Source: Paraburkholderia sp. SOS3
Lineage (GTDB): Bacteria > Pseudomonadota > Gammaproteobacteria > Burkholderiales > Burkholderiaceae
Length of the DNA stretch: 64,000 bases
Assembly (NCBI RefSeq): GCF_001922345.1
Contig: NZ_CP018811.1
Coordinates: 3,782,001 to 3,846,000 of the forward strand
Reading direction: 5' to 3'
The translations under genes were made by a program, and so were the position numbers. Shown here piece after piece: positions 19,201-27,696 of the stretch. The notes beneath the pieces were generated by a model. It was not told the origin of the DNA. It searched no databases and was given only the letters and a program-made list of their open reading frames with translations. Numbering within the stretch: the first letter of the stretch is position 1; every line of letters starts with the position of its first letter.

Positions 19201-19351
19201 AGGCCGCAATGCGATGGGCCTCGTGATTTTCACCGGACTGTCGATCGGCACGTTGTTTACGCTCTTCGTCGTGCCGGCGATGTATATGTTCATCGGCGCC
19301 GATCATCACAAGGACAACCGCGGCGACCGGCAGACGCCGGGCATCGCCTGA
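16286..19351 (+). CDS. RND multidrug efflux permease (HAE1 family)
   Basis: 1021 residues, full length for HAE1/MexF/MdtB-type pumps. The N-terminus NFTDIFIKRPVLAAVVSM is typical, and there are twelve predicted membrane spans with two large periplasmic loops. The proton-relay aspartates are present in TM4 (LVVDDAIIVVENV, D400/D401), and the second-half equivalent GLVSKHGILIVQFANQLQ is present as well. It sits in the inner membrane and exports hydrophobic compounds in exchange for protons through the MFP and OMF encoded upstream. The substrate cannot be read from the sequence. A strong terminator follows. Confidence 0.96.
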   Translation: MNFTDIFIKRPVLAAVVSMLILVLGVRALIALKVREYPQTENAVVTVTTAYYGASADTIAGFITQPMEAAIAQAQGIDYMSSTSTTGVSTITVTLRLNYDSNRALTEINTQIASVRNQLPPQAQQPVLTVQTGETTDAMYMGFYSSVLPSNNVTDYLLRVVKPKLDSIEGVQTAEVLGGRQFALRAWLDSARLAAHNVTAQDVYTALGNNNYLATLGTTKGQMVSVDLNAGTDLHTVDDFRKLVVKQKGTAIVRLEDVANVVLGADNYDFNVAFSGKRSVFIGIKVAPDANILDVAKRVRTAFPGLQSQFPTGMTGDIVYDATDFVNTSIEEVIKTLVEALLIVTVVIFLFIGSLRAVIIPVVAMPLSLVGTFFVMQALGYSVNLLTLLALVLAIGLVVDDAIIVVENVDRHMKEEGRPPFEAALIAARELGGPILAMTVVLIAVYAPIGFQGGLTGALFTEFAFTLAGAVTVSGIIALSLSPMMCSRFFTSEQESNRFVRFVDRQFERVHRGYSRILHATLDTWPVFIVMGVLLLGGTVYLFMTSQSELAPQEDQGIVLSQIQGPPNATIQQMQTYADQVFEISKQLPEYSQMFQLTGAPTLNQGIGGVLFKTWDKRKKGATQLQQELQQKWNGIAGARVAAFQFPPLPGAQGLPVQFVITTTEPFENLNEVAQSVLAKAYRSGMFFYVDSDLKLDKPESVLVVDRDKVASLGMTQADVGAALGAALGGNYVNYFSIAGRSYKVIPQVLQTDRLNPSQVLDYYLRTPDGSVIPASTVTHLKQQVVPESINHFQQLNSATISGVVVPGVSQGEVLDFLRKATAEAAPSGYAADYAGLSRQFVQESGGFVVTLLFATIIVFLALAAQFESFRDPIVILVSVPMALFGALIFINVGLSTLNIYTQVGLVTLMGLVSKHGILIVQFANQLQRAGKSKREALEEAAAVRLRPILMTTAAMVFGVLPLVIASGAGAAGRNAMGLVIFTGLSIGTLFTLFVVPAMYMFIGADHHKDNRGDRQTPGIA

Positions 19352-19372
19352 CCGCCGGCCGGCGTCATGGTC

Positions 19373-19416
19373 GGCAGGCGGCGCGCTCAAGCAAAGCGCG
19401 CCGCCTGCCGTTTTTC
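19373..19416 (+). terminator. Rho-independent terminator of the RND operon
   Basis: A perfect 15-bp stem (GGCAGGCGGCGCGCT / AGCGCGCCGCCTGCC, 19373-19387 and 19395-19409) with a 7-base loop, followed by GTTTTTC. It lies 22 bases after the permease stop and 22 bases before the converging methyltransferase stop. Confidence 0.9.
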
Positions 19417-19437
19417 ATCGTCCTTTTGTTGCTGTGC

Positions 19438-20106
19438 TTACGCCGCCGATGAGTACGCGAGCCGCGACGCCGGAAAAGCGACCGGCGTTTGCGGCGCATT
19501 CCTGAAATGCAGCAGATGCCAGTAGCGGAACGCGTTGACGCGCTCCGAGCGGATCAACTGGAAGCCGGAAAAATTCAGCACCTCTTCGAGCGGAAAATCC
19601 GACTTGAAACCGATCACCGATTCGAGGCCCGCGAGCAGCCGCTCGAACGCACGGACCCAGCGGTTACTCGAGGCGAAGTGATTGACGACGATCACTTCGC
19701 CGCGCACCTTGCATACGCGCGAGATTTCGCTGAGGAAGGCGGCCGGATCGGGCACGACCGAAGCGACATACATCGCGACGACGAAGTCGAAACTGTTGTC
19801 TTCGAATTGCAGCGCGGTCGCATCCATGTTCACGATGCGAATCTCGTTGCCGAGACCTTTCGATTCGACGCGGCGCCGTGCGCGATCGAGCATTTTCTCG
19901 GAAATATCGACGCCCGTGATGCGCAGATCGGACCGGTAAAGCGGCAGCGAAAGGCCGGTGCCGAGCCCGACTTCGAGAATCTTCGCGCCCTCTTCGGCTC
20001 TCGCGTTGATGTGCCCGGTACTGCGCTCGCGGCCATGCTGGAACGCGCGCCCAAACAGGTAATCGTAAAAACCCGCCGCGAAATCGTAGATTTGTTCGAC
20101 TCTCAT
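19438..20106 (-). CDS. Class I SAM-dependent methyltransferase (PmtA-like)
   Basis: 222 residues. The ATG at 20106 has GAGGG six bases upstream; longer readings upstream lack family similarity. The SAM-binding motifs are clear: EEGAKILEVGLGTGLSLPLY (motif I), ITGVDISEKMLDRAR (post I), NMDATALQFEDNSFDFV (II) and FLSEISRVCKVRGEVIV (III). The opening RVEQIYDFAAGFYDYLFG and the closing hydrophobic FRYWHLLHFRN resemble Rhodobacter-type phosphatidylethanolamine N-methyltransferases. The likely product is therefore a membrane-associated phospholipid N-methyltransferase. The ubiquinone/menaquinone methyltransferase family is the main alternative. Confidence 0.8.
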   Translation of the reverse strand: MRVEQIYDFAAGFYDYLFGRAFQHGRERSTGHINARAEEGAKILEVGLGTGLSLPLYRSDLRITGVDISEKMLDRARRRVESKGLGNEIRIVNMDATALQFEDNSFDFVVAMYVASVVPDPAAFLSEISRVCKVRGEVIVVNHFASSNRWVRAFERLLAGLESVIGFKSDFPLEEVLNFSGFQLIRSERVNAFRYWHLLHFRNAPQTPVAFPASRLAYSSAA

Positions 20107-20339
20107 CGCGCCCTCGCTTGAATGTACCGACTGTCGGGAAGATGCCTGGCCGCGGCGTGGTTCCCGGACTATCGCCATCGCGTTGTCATATCGGTCCGGT
20201 CGGCAATCGCGGTCCGCAAAGACCGCAATCGTCGCGGGCGTCGAATCGGGACAGTGTCCGATCGTCACGGCGCCAGATACAACAACCAGGGAATCGAACT
20301 ATTCCGGAACGGGGTCACGACTGCGGGCGAAACGCGCTT

Positions 20340-21938
20340 TTAGCGCGCCGGCTTCGAGACCTGCGCATGCGGCGTACCCGCTTCGAGCCGTGCGCGAAGC
20401 GAAGCGATCACGCCGGTCCAGTCGCCCCGTGCCGGCTGCCGGAAGAGCCGCGCCGTTGCGTACCACGGGCTGTCGCTTCGCTCGAGTTGCCATCGCCAGT
20501 CCGGCATGAACGGCAGCGCAATCCACACGGGCTTGCCGAGCGCGCCCGCGAGATGCACGACCGCCGTGTCGACGCCGATCACGAGATCGAGCCGGGCGAT
20601 CAGCGCCGCCGTATCGGCGAACGACGTGAGGCGCGGTGCGACGTCGCGCAGCACGCCGCGGGTTTCGATTTCGGCGAGAGACGCGCGGTCGCTGTCGCGC
20701 ACGTCGTGCTGCAGCGAAACGAAGTCCGCCTGCGCATCGAATAGCGGTTGCAACTGCTCGAGCGGAATCGCGCGGTTGCGGTTGCGATCGTTGAGCAACA
20801 TGCGGCTTCCGGACCACACGATGCCCACGCGCGGACGTCCGGAAGCCTGCGCGAACAGATCGTCCCATTGCGCGACGAGCGATTCGGGCGCGTGCAGATA
20901 AGGACCGGCCGTGTCGAAATCGGCTTCGCGCAGTTTCAGCGCGAGCGGCAAGCTCAGCATCGGAATGTGATAGTCGAACGCCGGCACCGGCGCGCGCTCG
21001 CCGATCACGTCGGCCGCGCCGCGATAGTGCTGCAACAGCGGCAGCAGCGCGTCCTGCACGCGCAGTACGACGCGTGCGCCCATCGCCGTGAGGCGCTCGA
21101 CGAACCGCACGAACTGCAGCGTGTCGCCGAAGCCCTGCTCCTGATGCACGAAAACCGTCTTGCCGGCAATCGGCTGCGCACCGGTCCATTGCGTGCTTTC
21201 CGGCAAGCCGTGGCTCATCGTGCCGTCGCGCCAGCGCCATTCGTATTCGCGCCAGCCGTGCTCGAATTCGCCGCGCAGCAGATTCGTCTGCGCCCGGTTG
21301 GTCCGGGCGCCCGCGTCGTTTGGATCGATCGCCAGCGCCTTTTTGAACTGAAGCATCGCTTCGTCGAAGCGCCCCAGATCGCGCAACGCGACGCCGAGAT
21401 TCGTATACGCGGGCACGAAGCGCGGCTTCAGTCTGATCGCTTGCTCGTAGGCAGTGCGTTCGTCGTCGAAGCGCTCCATCTGGCCGAGCAGCGTGCCGCG
21501 GTTGTAGTGCGCTTCGGCCGACTGCGGCTGGAGTTTGCACAGATGCTCGAGCTTTTCGAGCGCGCGCGGCAAGTCGCCGACCTGAACCAGCGACATCGCC
21601 GCGCCATGCAGCGACGCGATATGGTTCGGCAACTGCGCGAGACAACGCTCGAACAGCGCGATCGCGTCGTCGTGACGCTGCGCCGACTGACACACCTGTG
21701 CCGCGAAGTTCAGGTCGTCGACAGGCATCGGTATGCGCGTCGATGCCTCCAGGAGGTGGGCTGCCGCGCGCGCGTGGTCGCCCTGCCGCGCAGCGATGAA
21801 GCCGAGACCCGCATGCGCTTCGCCGTGATCGGGCGCACTCGCCAGCACGCTTTGCAGCAGGCGTGCGGCTTCGTCGAATCGACCGGCGGCGTAGTGCCGT
21901 TGCGCCTCGGCCAGCGTGGGTTCGAAATCGTGACTCAT
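20340..21938 (-). CDS. TPR-repeat protein with GT9-like C-terminal domain
   Basis: 532 residues from the ATG at 21938. About residues 5-245 form tandem tetratricopeptide repeats (for example AEAQRHYAAGRFDEAARLL, FVPAYTNLGVALRDLGRFDE). The C-terminal half (250-520) has the layout of heptosyl/GlcNAc transferase-like domains: VFVHQEQGFGDTLQFVRFV, RPRVGIVWSGSRM, DLVIGVDTAVVHLAGALGKP and a closing WYATARLF. The GVDTAVVHLAGA block is the nucleotide-sugar site of GT9/GT41 enzymes. It probably modifies a protein or envelope glycan in the cytoplasm. The acceptor is unknown, and no glycan gene cluster is adjacent. Confidence 0.8.
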   Translation of the reverse strand: MSHDFEPTLAEAQRHYAAGRFDEAARLLQSVLASAPDHGEAHAGLGFIAARQGDHARAAAHLLEASTRIPMPVDDLNFAAQVCQSAQRHDDAIALFERCLAQLPNHIASLHGAAMSLVQVGDLPRALEKLEHLCKLQPQSAEAHYNRGTLLGQMERFDDERTAYEQAIRLKPRFVPAYTNLGVALRDLGRFDEAMLQFKKALAIDPNDAGARTNRAQTNLLRGEFEHGWREYEWRWRDGTMSHGLPESTQWTGAQPIAGKTVFVHQEQGFGDTLQFVRFVERLTAMGARVVLRVQDALLPLLQHYRGAADVIGERAPVPAFDYHIPMLSLPLALKLREADFDTAGPYLHAPESLVAQWDDLFAQASGRPRVGIVWSGSRMLLNDRNRNRAIPLEQLQPLFDAQADFVSLQHDVRDSDRASLAEIETRGVLRDVAPRLTSFADTAALIARLDLVIGVDTAVVHLAGALGKPVWIALPFMPDWRWQLERSDSPWYATARLFRQPARGDWTGVIASLRARLEAGTPHAQVSKPAR

Positions 21939-22071
21939 GCAAACCTGATGTAATGCGCTCGGATTCGCCGCTCGACGATCCGTATTGACCAGATAAGGCC
22001 TGGGTCGACCAGGCAAGGACCCGTAGTTTAACCACTTGATCACGCAACGCGCCGGCAGCTCGCGCAGCCCG

Positions 22072-22947
22072 CTATTGCCGCAACAGTCGTACGCGCGCGA
22101 GCCCTTCGAGCGAGTACACGGCAAGCGCGATCCAGATCGCGCCATAGCCGATCAGTTGCGTGCCGCTGAACGGCTCGCGATAGATCAGCACGCCGATCAG
22201 CAACTGCAATGTCGGCGTCACATATTGCAGCAGCCCGAGCATCGACAGCGGAATGCGCCGCGCACCCGACGCGAACAGCAGCAGCGGAATGGCCGTAATC
22301 GGCCCGGCGAGCGCGAGCAGCACCTTCAAACCGGCCGGCGCCGCGCCGAAGCTGCTATCGCCATGCAGCGACAAGGCCGCGAGATACAGCAACGCAACCG
22401 GCAGCAGCAGGATCGTTTCGAGCGTGAGCCCTTCGAGCGCGCCGAGCTTCGCCGTCTTGCGCAACAATCCATAGCCGCCGAACGTCAGCGCGAGCGCAAT
22501 GCTGATCCAGGGCGGCCGGCCGTTTTCCCACGTGAGCCATAACACGCCCGACGTGGCGATCGCGACCGCGAGCCATTGCACGGGCCGCAACCGCTCGCCG
22601 AGAAACCCGAGGCCGAACAGCACGCTGACGAGCGGCGTAACGAAGTAACCGAGGCTCGCCTCGACGATATGACCGGAATTGACGGCCCAGATATAGGTGC
22701 CCCAGTTCGCCGACAGCAGCGCCGCGCTCGCCGCGAAGCGCGCAAGCAGGCGCTTGTCGCGCAGCACGGGGCCAAGCCAGCGCCACTGCAGCCGCGCGGT
22801 CAGCACGATAAACAGGAACACCATCGACCAGACCATGCGGTGCGCGAGAATCTCGAGCGGCGCGATCTGCTGCAGCGATTTGAAGTAAACGGGAAAGAGC
22901 CCCCAGATCGTGAAGGCGAGAAACGCGTAAGCAACGCCGTAGTTCAT
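22072..22947 (-). CDS. rarD: EamA-family transporter RarD
   Basis: 291 residues with about ten predicted membrane spans in two EamA halves. The start at 22947 gives MNYGVAYAFLAFTIWGLFPV, the usual RarD opening. Other family traits are LEILAHRMVWSMVFL, SANWGTYIWAVNSGHIVEASLGYF and LQYVTPTLQLLIGVLIYREPFS. RarD proteins (named from chloramphenicol sensitivity) are inner-membrane permeases whose substrate is poorly defined. The gene stands alone, with the TPR protein downstream on the same strand separated by 133 bases. Confidence 0.92.
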   Translation of the reverse strand: MNYGVAYAFLAFTIWGLFPVYFKSLQQIAPLEILAHRMVWSMVFLFIVLTARLQWRWLGPVLRDKRLLARFAASAALLSANWGTYIWAVNSGHIVEASLGYFVTPLVSVLFGLGFLGERLRPVQWLAVAIATSGVLWLTWENGRPPWISIALALTFGGYGLLRKTAKLGALEGLTLETILLLPVALLYLAALSLHGDSSFGAAPAGLKVLLALAGPITAIPLLLFASGARRIPLSMLGLLQYVTPTLQLLIGVLIYREPFSGTQLIGYGAIWIALAVYSLEGLARVRLLRQ

Positions 22948-23147
22948 TGTGATTGACGAAGTGCAAGATCGGGCGAATTGTATTGTAAGCTTCGGTTCAC
23001 ACAATCCAATGCGCGCAAGATTGCCGGTTTTGCGACAATACGGGTCTTTCGGCATACGCGCTCGTCAATTTCCACAAAGAAATCGCCGATCCGGTGCAAT
23101 CGGCCAATCTTAAGGACGGTCCGCCGTTCACCTGATGTCATTCCCCG

Positions 23148-23936
23148 ATGTCTCTTCCGCACATAGATTTTTTATACTCCGCCTCCGGACTCTTCGTTGG
23201 TTTTCTTGTCGGCTTGACGGGCGTCGGCGGCGGCTCGCTGATGACGCCGATTCTCGTGCTGCTGTTCAACGTTCACCCGGCCACCGCGGTCGGCACCGAT
23301 CTGCTCTATGCGTCGGTGACGAAAGCGACGGGCACGCTCGTGCATGGCGCCAAAGGTTCGGTCGACTGGGGCGTCACGCTGCGTCTTGCCGCGGGCAGCG
23401 TGCCGGCCGCGACGATCACGCTGATTCTGCTGCATCGTTACGGCATGGACACGCCGCGCGGCAGCTATCTGATCCAGGTCGTGCTCGGTGCGGCGCTGTT
23501 GATCACCGCGACTGCGCTCGTATTCCGGCCGCAGCTCGCGGCCTTCGCGTCGCGCCATCGGCCGGCACCCGCATACGGCAACACGCTTGCGCTGACGATG
23601 CTGACGGGCGCCGTGCTCGGCGCGCTCGTCACGCTGACGTCCGTCGGCGCGGGCGCAATCGGCGTGACGGTGCTGTTGCTGTTGTATCCGGCACTGCCGG
23701 TATCGCGCATCATCGGCTCCGACATTGCGCATGCGGTGCCGCTCACGTTGCTGGCGGGCGCGGGGCACTGGCTGCTCGGGTCGATCGACTGGTCGGTGCT
23801 GGTGTCGCTGCTCGTCGGGTCGTTGCCGGGCATCGTCGCGGGTAGCCTGCTGTCCGCCAAGGCGCCGGAGAAATTGCTGCGCCATATGCTCGCCGCCACG
23901 CTGACCGCGGTCGGCGTGAGGCTCGTGCTGGCTTGA
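23148..23936 (+). CDS. TauE/SafE-family (DUF81) anion/sulfite exporter-like permease
   Basis: 262 residues with about eight predicted membrane spans. The paired hallmark motifs of the family are visible: GFLVGLTGVGGGSLMTPILV (N-terminal) and LGALVTLTSVGAGAIGVTVL (second half). These are followed by SDIAHAVPLTLLAGAGHWL and the closing GSLPGIVAGSLLS block. Members export sulfite or organosulfonates or take part in cofactor/sulfur supply; the substrate here is not determined. It diverges from rarD across a 200-base region, and the next gene converges on its 3' end 6 bases away. Confidence 0.9.
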   Translation: MSLPHIDFLYSASGLFVGFLVGLTGVGGGSLMTPILVLLFNVHPATAVGTDLLYASVTKATGTLVHGAKGSVDWGVTLRLAAGSVPAATITLILLHRYGMDTPRGSYLIQVVLGAALLITATALVFRPQLAAFASRHRPAPAYGNTLALTMLTGAVLGALVTLTSVGAGAIGVTVLLLLYPALPVSRIIGSDIAHAVPLTLLAGAGHWLLGSIDWSVLVSLLVGSLPGIVAGSLLSAKAPEKLLRHMLAATLTAVGVRLVLA

Positions 23937-23942
23937 CCGAAA

Positions 23943-24197
23943 CTACTTGAAGAACCGGCAGTTCAGATCCGTTTCGAACTCGCGAACCCAGATGCCGGCG
24001 CTGTCCTCGTGATACGACTGCGCCCAGCCGCCGCGCCGTACGGTCACGAGCCGCCGTTCCTGCGCGGTGTCGTGCGCATCGATCGTTGCGGTCACATCGA
24101 AATGCGCGGGCGCAAAACCGTGCCGCGCGCACACCAGTTCGAAAGCCGCCCGTTCGCCGATCGGCAAGTCGGTGTACCTCAAAAGTATCGTGTCCAT
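23943..24197 (-). CDS. Conserved hypothetical protein, 84 residues
   Basis: A small soluble protein starting MDTILLRYTDLPIGERAAFE and ending FETDLNCRFFK. It has no signal peptide, no membrane segment and no metal-binding pattern; TATIDAHDTAQERR and GGWAQSYHEDSAGIWVREFE suggest a compact alpha/beta fold. It ends 6 bases from the TauE/SafE gene stop on the opposite strand, so transcription converges. I know of similar short proteins in Burkholderiaceae but can name no function. Confidence 0.6.
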   Translation of the reverse strand: MDTILLRYTDLPIGERAAFELVCARHGFAPAHFDVTATIDAHDTAQERRLVTVRRGGWAQSYHEDSAGIWVREFETDLNCRFFK

Positions 24198-24361
24198 TAT
24201 GCGACTCCGATTCCCGATACCTCACAGTACGACACCGAGTCGGTAAATTATGTGTCGTCGCGCACAGGCAGCCCACGTATCCGAAGCGTTTATCGCGTCG
24301 ATCGTGCGTAGCAGCGCACGGACATGTCCATCGATGCGCGATGAATCGGCTGACCGGCCGC

Positions 24362-26455
24362 CTAACGCGGCACATTGACGATACCGAAACTGACCCTGAT
24401 CGCATTCGCCCCGGGGCTCGCGACGATCGGCGGCAGATTCGCCGTGTCGAGCGCGGGCGCGGAACCGGGCGTGCCGCCGCGCGGCACCGTGCGCACCACC
24501 TGCGACGGCGGCAGTGCCGCGCCGCTCTTCAGATGACTCCACATCAGGTTCAATGCCTGCAGGTTGTAGTAATGCAGCGGCACATAGCGCGTATCGAAAC
24601 CCGCGACGCCGAGGAACGAATCGAAATGCTGGGCATTCGTGACTTCGTAAAACGACAACCGGCTGCTCGACCCTTCGGCAAGGCTGTTCATCGCGAGATA
24701 CGGGCGCGAAGCGTGATTGACCGGCACGAGCGCGTCGCTTCTGCCCTGCACGATGATGGCCGGCTTGCCGCGCAGATTCGCGTTCACGCGAATCGCGTTG
24801 ACGCTCGTTTGCATGCGCGGATCGCCGCCGGTCCATAGTCCGCGCAGGCACACCGCGCCGGAAAAGCTTGCATCGGCGGTCGCGAGCCGATGATCGAAAC
24901 CGAACGGCGGAAGGTTGTACACGAGGTTGATGCCGTTGGTCGGCGGCACGCCGTTGCCGAGGCCGAAGATCGACGGCATCGGCAGGACGGGCGGCGGCAC
25001 GCCGGCCGCGCCTTGCGCGTTCGTCGTGCCGAAACTGAAGCCGCAGAGGTTGTCGCCGACGCTCGACTTCGTATACGCGTTCATGTAAGTGACCGCGACT
25101 GCCGGCACCGCCTGCGAATCCCACATCGACGCCTGCAGCAGGTCGGAGTCGGTTTCGTAGCCGGCCGAATGGAGCCGGTTCAGCGCGTCGCTCGCTTGCG
25201 TCGCGAGATTGCCGCTGTTGACGAAACCGCTGCCCGCGAGCGATGCGCAGCGCGCGGCGCGGATGGCCTGTGTAGTGGCGAGCGGCAGCGTCGACAGATA
25301 GGGCGCGCCGAGCAGCGCGGGCGCCGCCGCGGCGCATGGCTGCAGCAGGTTCGCATAAGTGATGTAGTCGGCCAGCGGCGCGCCTGCCGACGCGATACGC
25401 AGGCCGCCTTCGAACACCTGGGCGTTCGGCGACATGTTGAGATTGATCTGCGGCTCGCCGACCACGACCGCGGTAATCCACCCTTGCGTGTCCTGCTCGG
25501 CGGCCGCGAGCGATGCGCCACCGCCGTTGCTGACCGACGCGGCGATCGTCGTGATGCTGCCCGTCCGATAGCGCACGCCGTGGTTCCTGTCGTCGACCAT
25601 CGGGGCGAACTGCTGATTCAGCACCCAGTACGCAAACTGGATGGCCTCGAGCGTGTCCTTGCCCCAGTCCTGTTCCGGGTTCTGCTGCGAGTGCGCGTGC
25701 TTGTACGCGTAGCGGTTCGGGAATGTCTGATTGAAGATCGCGAGACTGGACAGCGGCAGGTTCGCGGTAAAGAGACTTTTCGTGCCGGCCGTGTTCGCGT
25801 TGGCAAGGCGGCCGTCGATCAGCGTAACGAGATTGGTCGTCAGTTCGTGGGCGCCGTTGCCGGTGCCCTTATCGGTGTACGCGACCGCGCAGCCACGCTT
25901 CAAACCCCACTCGCCCGCCGCCGAAATCGCGCCGTAGACGCCGCGCGAGCCCGACGACGTGGCCGTGACGATGCACGGATTCGCCGGATCGAAGCCGGCT
26001 GGCAGCTGGACGAGCAATGTGACGTTCTGCAGGCCGCTGCCGTCGTCCGCATAAGCGATGTATTCGGTGCCCGCGATCTTGCCTTCGCCTAGCGTGTCGT
26101 TTCCGTTCAGGTCGATATTCGGCCCCCAGAAGCGTCCGTATCCGCCGTTCGCGGTGATGTCGACGAGCGCGCGGTAGTTCGACCAGATCGCGAGCCGCCG
26201 CAGTTCGGCGCTGCTCGGCGCGGACGGGTTCGCAAAGCCGGGCGCGGCGCCGGCGAGGCCGGTCTTGCCGAGGCCTGCGGTCAGAAGATCGTCGCTGTTG
26301 CCGTCGTAGAAGGTCGTCGTCATGCTGCTCGAGACGACGAAGGCCGGCAGCACGTTGATCGACGAGCCGCTCGTGCCGCCGCCGTCACCGCAGCCGCAGA
26401 CGAGCGCCGCGGCGCACGCAATGGTCGCGCAACGCAAGGACGTGGTTGCCGGCAT
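24362..26455 (-). CDS. D-(-)-3-hydroxybutyrate oligomer hydrolase
   Basis: 697 residues from the ATG at 26455. The N-terminus MPATTSLRCATIACAAALVCGC carries a lipobox-like LVCG|C, so it may be a lipoprotein or secreted. The family is recognisable from long conserved blocks, for example STMTTTFYDG-like opening, TEYIAYADDGSGLQNVTLLV, GLKRGCAVAYTDKGTGNG and HGVRYRTGSITTIAASVSNG. The nucleophile serine lies in SVSNGGGAS, and the late block KPAIIVQGRSDALVPVNH carries the Asp of the triad. It splits oligomers released from polyhydroxybutyrate to monomers. Monocistronic; no PHB depolymerase is adjacent. Confidence 0.93.
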   Translation of the reverse strand: MPATTSLRCATIACAAALVCGCGDGGGTSGSSINVLPAFVVSSSMTTTFYDGNSDDLLTAGLGKTGLAGAAPGFANPSAPSSAELRRLAIWSNYRALVDITANGGYGRFWGPNIDLNGNDTLGEGKIAGTEYIAYADDGSGLQNVTLLVQLPAGFDPANPCIVTATSSGSRGVYGAISAAGEWGLKRGCAVAYTDKGTGNGAHELTTNLVTLIDGRLANANTAGTKSLFTANLPLSSLAIFNQTFPNRYAYKHAHSQQNPEQDWGKDTLEAIQFAYWVLNQQFAPMVDDRNHGVRYRTGSITTIAASVSNGGGASLAAAEQDTQGWITAVVVGEPQINLNMSPNAQVFEGGLRIASAGAPLADYITYANLLQPCAAAAPALLGAPYLSTLPLATTQAIRAARCASLAGSGFVNSGNLATQASDALNRLHSAGYETDSDLLQASMWDSQAVPAVAVTYMNAYTKSSVGDNLCGFSFGTTNAQGAAGVPPPVLPMPSIFGLGNGVPPTNGINLVYNLPPFGFDHRLATADASFSGAVCLRGLWTGGDPRMQTSVNAIRVNANLRGKPAIIVQGRSDALVPVNHASRPYLAMNSLAEGSSSRLSFYEVTNAQHFDSFLGVAGFDTRYVPLHYYNLQALNLMWSHLKSGAALPPSQVVRTVPRGGTPGSAPALDTANLPPIVASPGANAIRVSFGIVNVPR

Positions 26456-26583
26456 GGTTGTTGTCTCCTGTGCGACGCAAGCAAGACAGACACACCGTGA
26501 GCGTAGTAGACGAAACGCCCGGCACAAAGGAATGTCGCAGCACATGAGCGCATGCGCGCAAACATGAAGCACGACGCATAAAC

Positions 26584-26622
26584 GAGAAACGGGCCTCGGC
26601 GTTTTACCGAAGCCCGTTTCTC
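26584..26622 (-). terminator. Hairpin downstream of the BON gene
   Basis: An inverted repeat of 16 bp, GAGAAACGGGCTTCGG / CCGAGGCCCGTTTCTC on the minus strand, with a 7-base loop and one G-U pair, followed by GTTTATG. The pairing favours the minus-strand transcript, that is the BON-domain gene ending at 26712. The following T tract is short, so termination strength is uncertain. Confidence 0.5.
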
Positions 26623-26711
26623 CGGTCGGTCCGGCTCGCGCGCAGGCGACCGGCGAGCAAGCCGCTGCCGGTCACGTACGGCGTGCGCGAAACGCCGATC
26701 GCGTGCAGCGC

Positions 26712-27056
26712 TTACTGTTGCTGCACGTTCAGCTTGTTCGAAACCGACGACACGCCGGCCACGCCCTTCGCCGTGGTGCCGGCGAGCTCGATCTGGCCCT
26801 GGTCGGGCACCGTGCCCGTCAGCGTCACCGCGCCGCCCTTCGCGCGCACGGCGATGCTCGACACGTCGAGGCCCTTGGCCTTCGCGAGTGCCGCACGGAC
26901 CTTATGGCCAAGCTGGCGATTGGCCTTCTTTTCGGCCTTCACGCTCGTCTGCGCGGCCTGAGCGCCCGCTGCTGCGTCGCTTGCCTGCGCGTACACGTTG
27001 CATGCAACCATCACTGCCACCACACCACCCAACGCCTTCAGAACTGCCGATTTCAT
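26712..27056 (-). CDS. Periplasmic BON-domain protein
   Basis: 114 residues. AAGGAG stands 5 bases before the ATG. A signal peptide (MKSAVLKALGGVVAVMVACNVYAQA) is followed by an Ala-rich linker. One BON domain (about residues 48-112) shows HKVRAALAKAKGLDVSSIAVRAKGGAVTLTGTVPDQGQIELAG and the closing VAGVSSVSNKLNV. BON domains (OsmY type) bind membranes or phospholipids and are often osmotically induced. Monocistronic, with a hairpin downstream. Confidence 0.9.
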   Translation of the reverse strand: MKSAVLKALGGVVAVMVACNVYAQASDAAAGAQAAQTSVKAEKKANRQLGHKVRAALAKAKGLDVSSIAVRAKGGAVTLTGTVPDQGQIELAGTTAKGVAGVSSVSNKLNVQQQ

Positions 27057-27696
27057 GATTTCTCCTTTTTCACTTCGGATTGGCGCGATCGGCCTGGGCC
27101 GCAGTAATGCACCCGGCCAGGCCAGACCGCATTGCGGCTTCGTTACGACTTCGTTTCAAACAGACCGACGCACGCGTCAAGCGCACCCCGCTCGCAGACA
27201 ACGACACGCGAACACAGGCGCGCCCGACGCGAAGTCGGCCGGTTGACCGGCTGACGCGGCAGGCGAGAGACGAGAGGCGGGAGACTGAGTAAACGGAACG
27301 ACAGCAAGGGAGCAGACCGGACCGGTGCCGCGCGGCTCCACGACGTGCCCGATTCTTGTGACCGGATTGCGCGTGCGAGCGCGGATGCGCGACAGCGACG
27401 CCAATTTAATCTAGCGCAGCAAAAATCGCAAAGCTTTTAACGACGAAATCGCCGCGGATCGGCTCAGATGTTGGGCCGCCGCCGACTCGCGCCCGCGCAA
27501 TCCTGCGCGCGGCGCGCCGGCGCACGCGAGCCGCCCGGAGTCGTGCAGGCGCGCATGCGCACGCGCTTCGCACTCACGAATTGTTACGCGTTTGTGGCCG
27601 CGACGCGGCCGTTCGCGCGCCGCCGCGCCGGCAATCTCATGTACCATCGGCGCGAGCATCGTCGACAGCATGCCGCCCTAGCCGCCACGACCTCCA
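27057..27696. other. Intergenic region without recognisable gene
   Basis: About 640 bases between the divergent BON and TAXI genes. No open frame with coding character, no hairpin terminator and no known RNA motif was recognised on either strand. It presumably carries both promoters. Parts are purine-rich (about 27255-27300, repeated GAGA/GGCGG text) but no clear repeat unit was found. Confidence 0.5.
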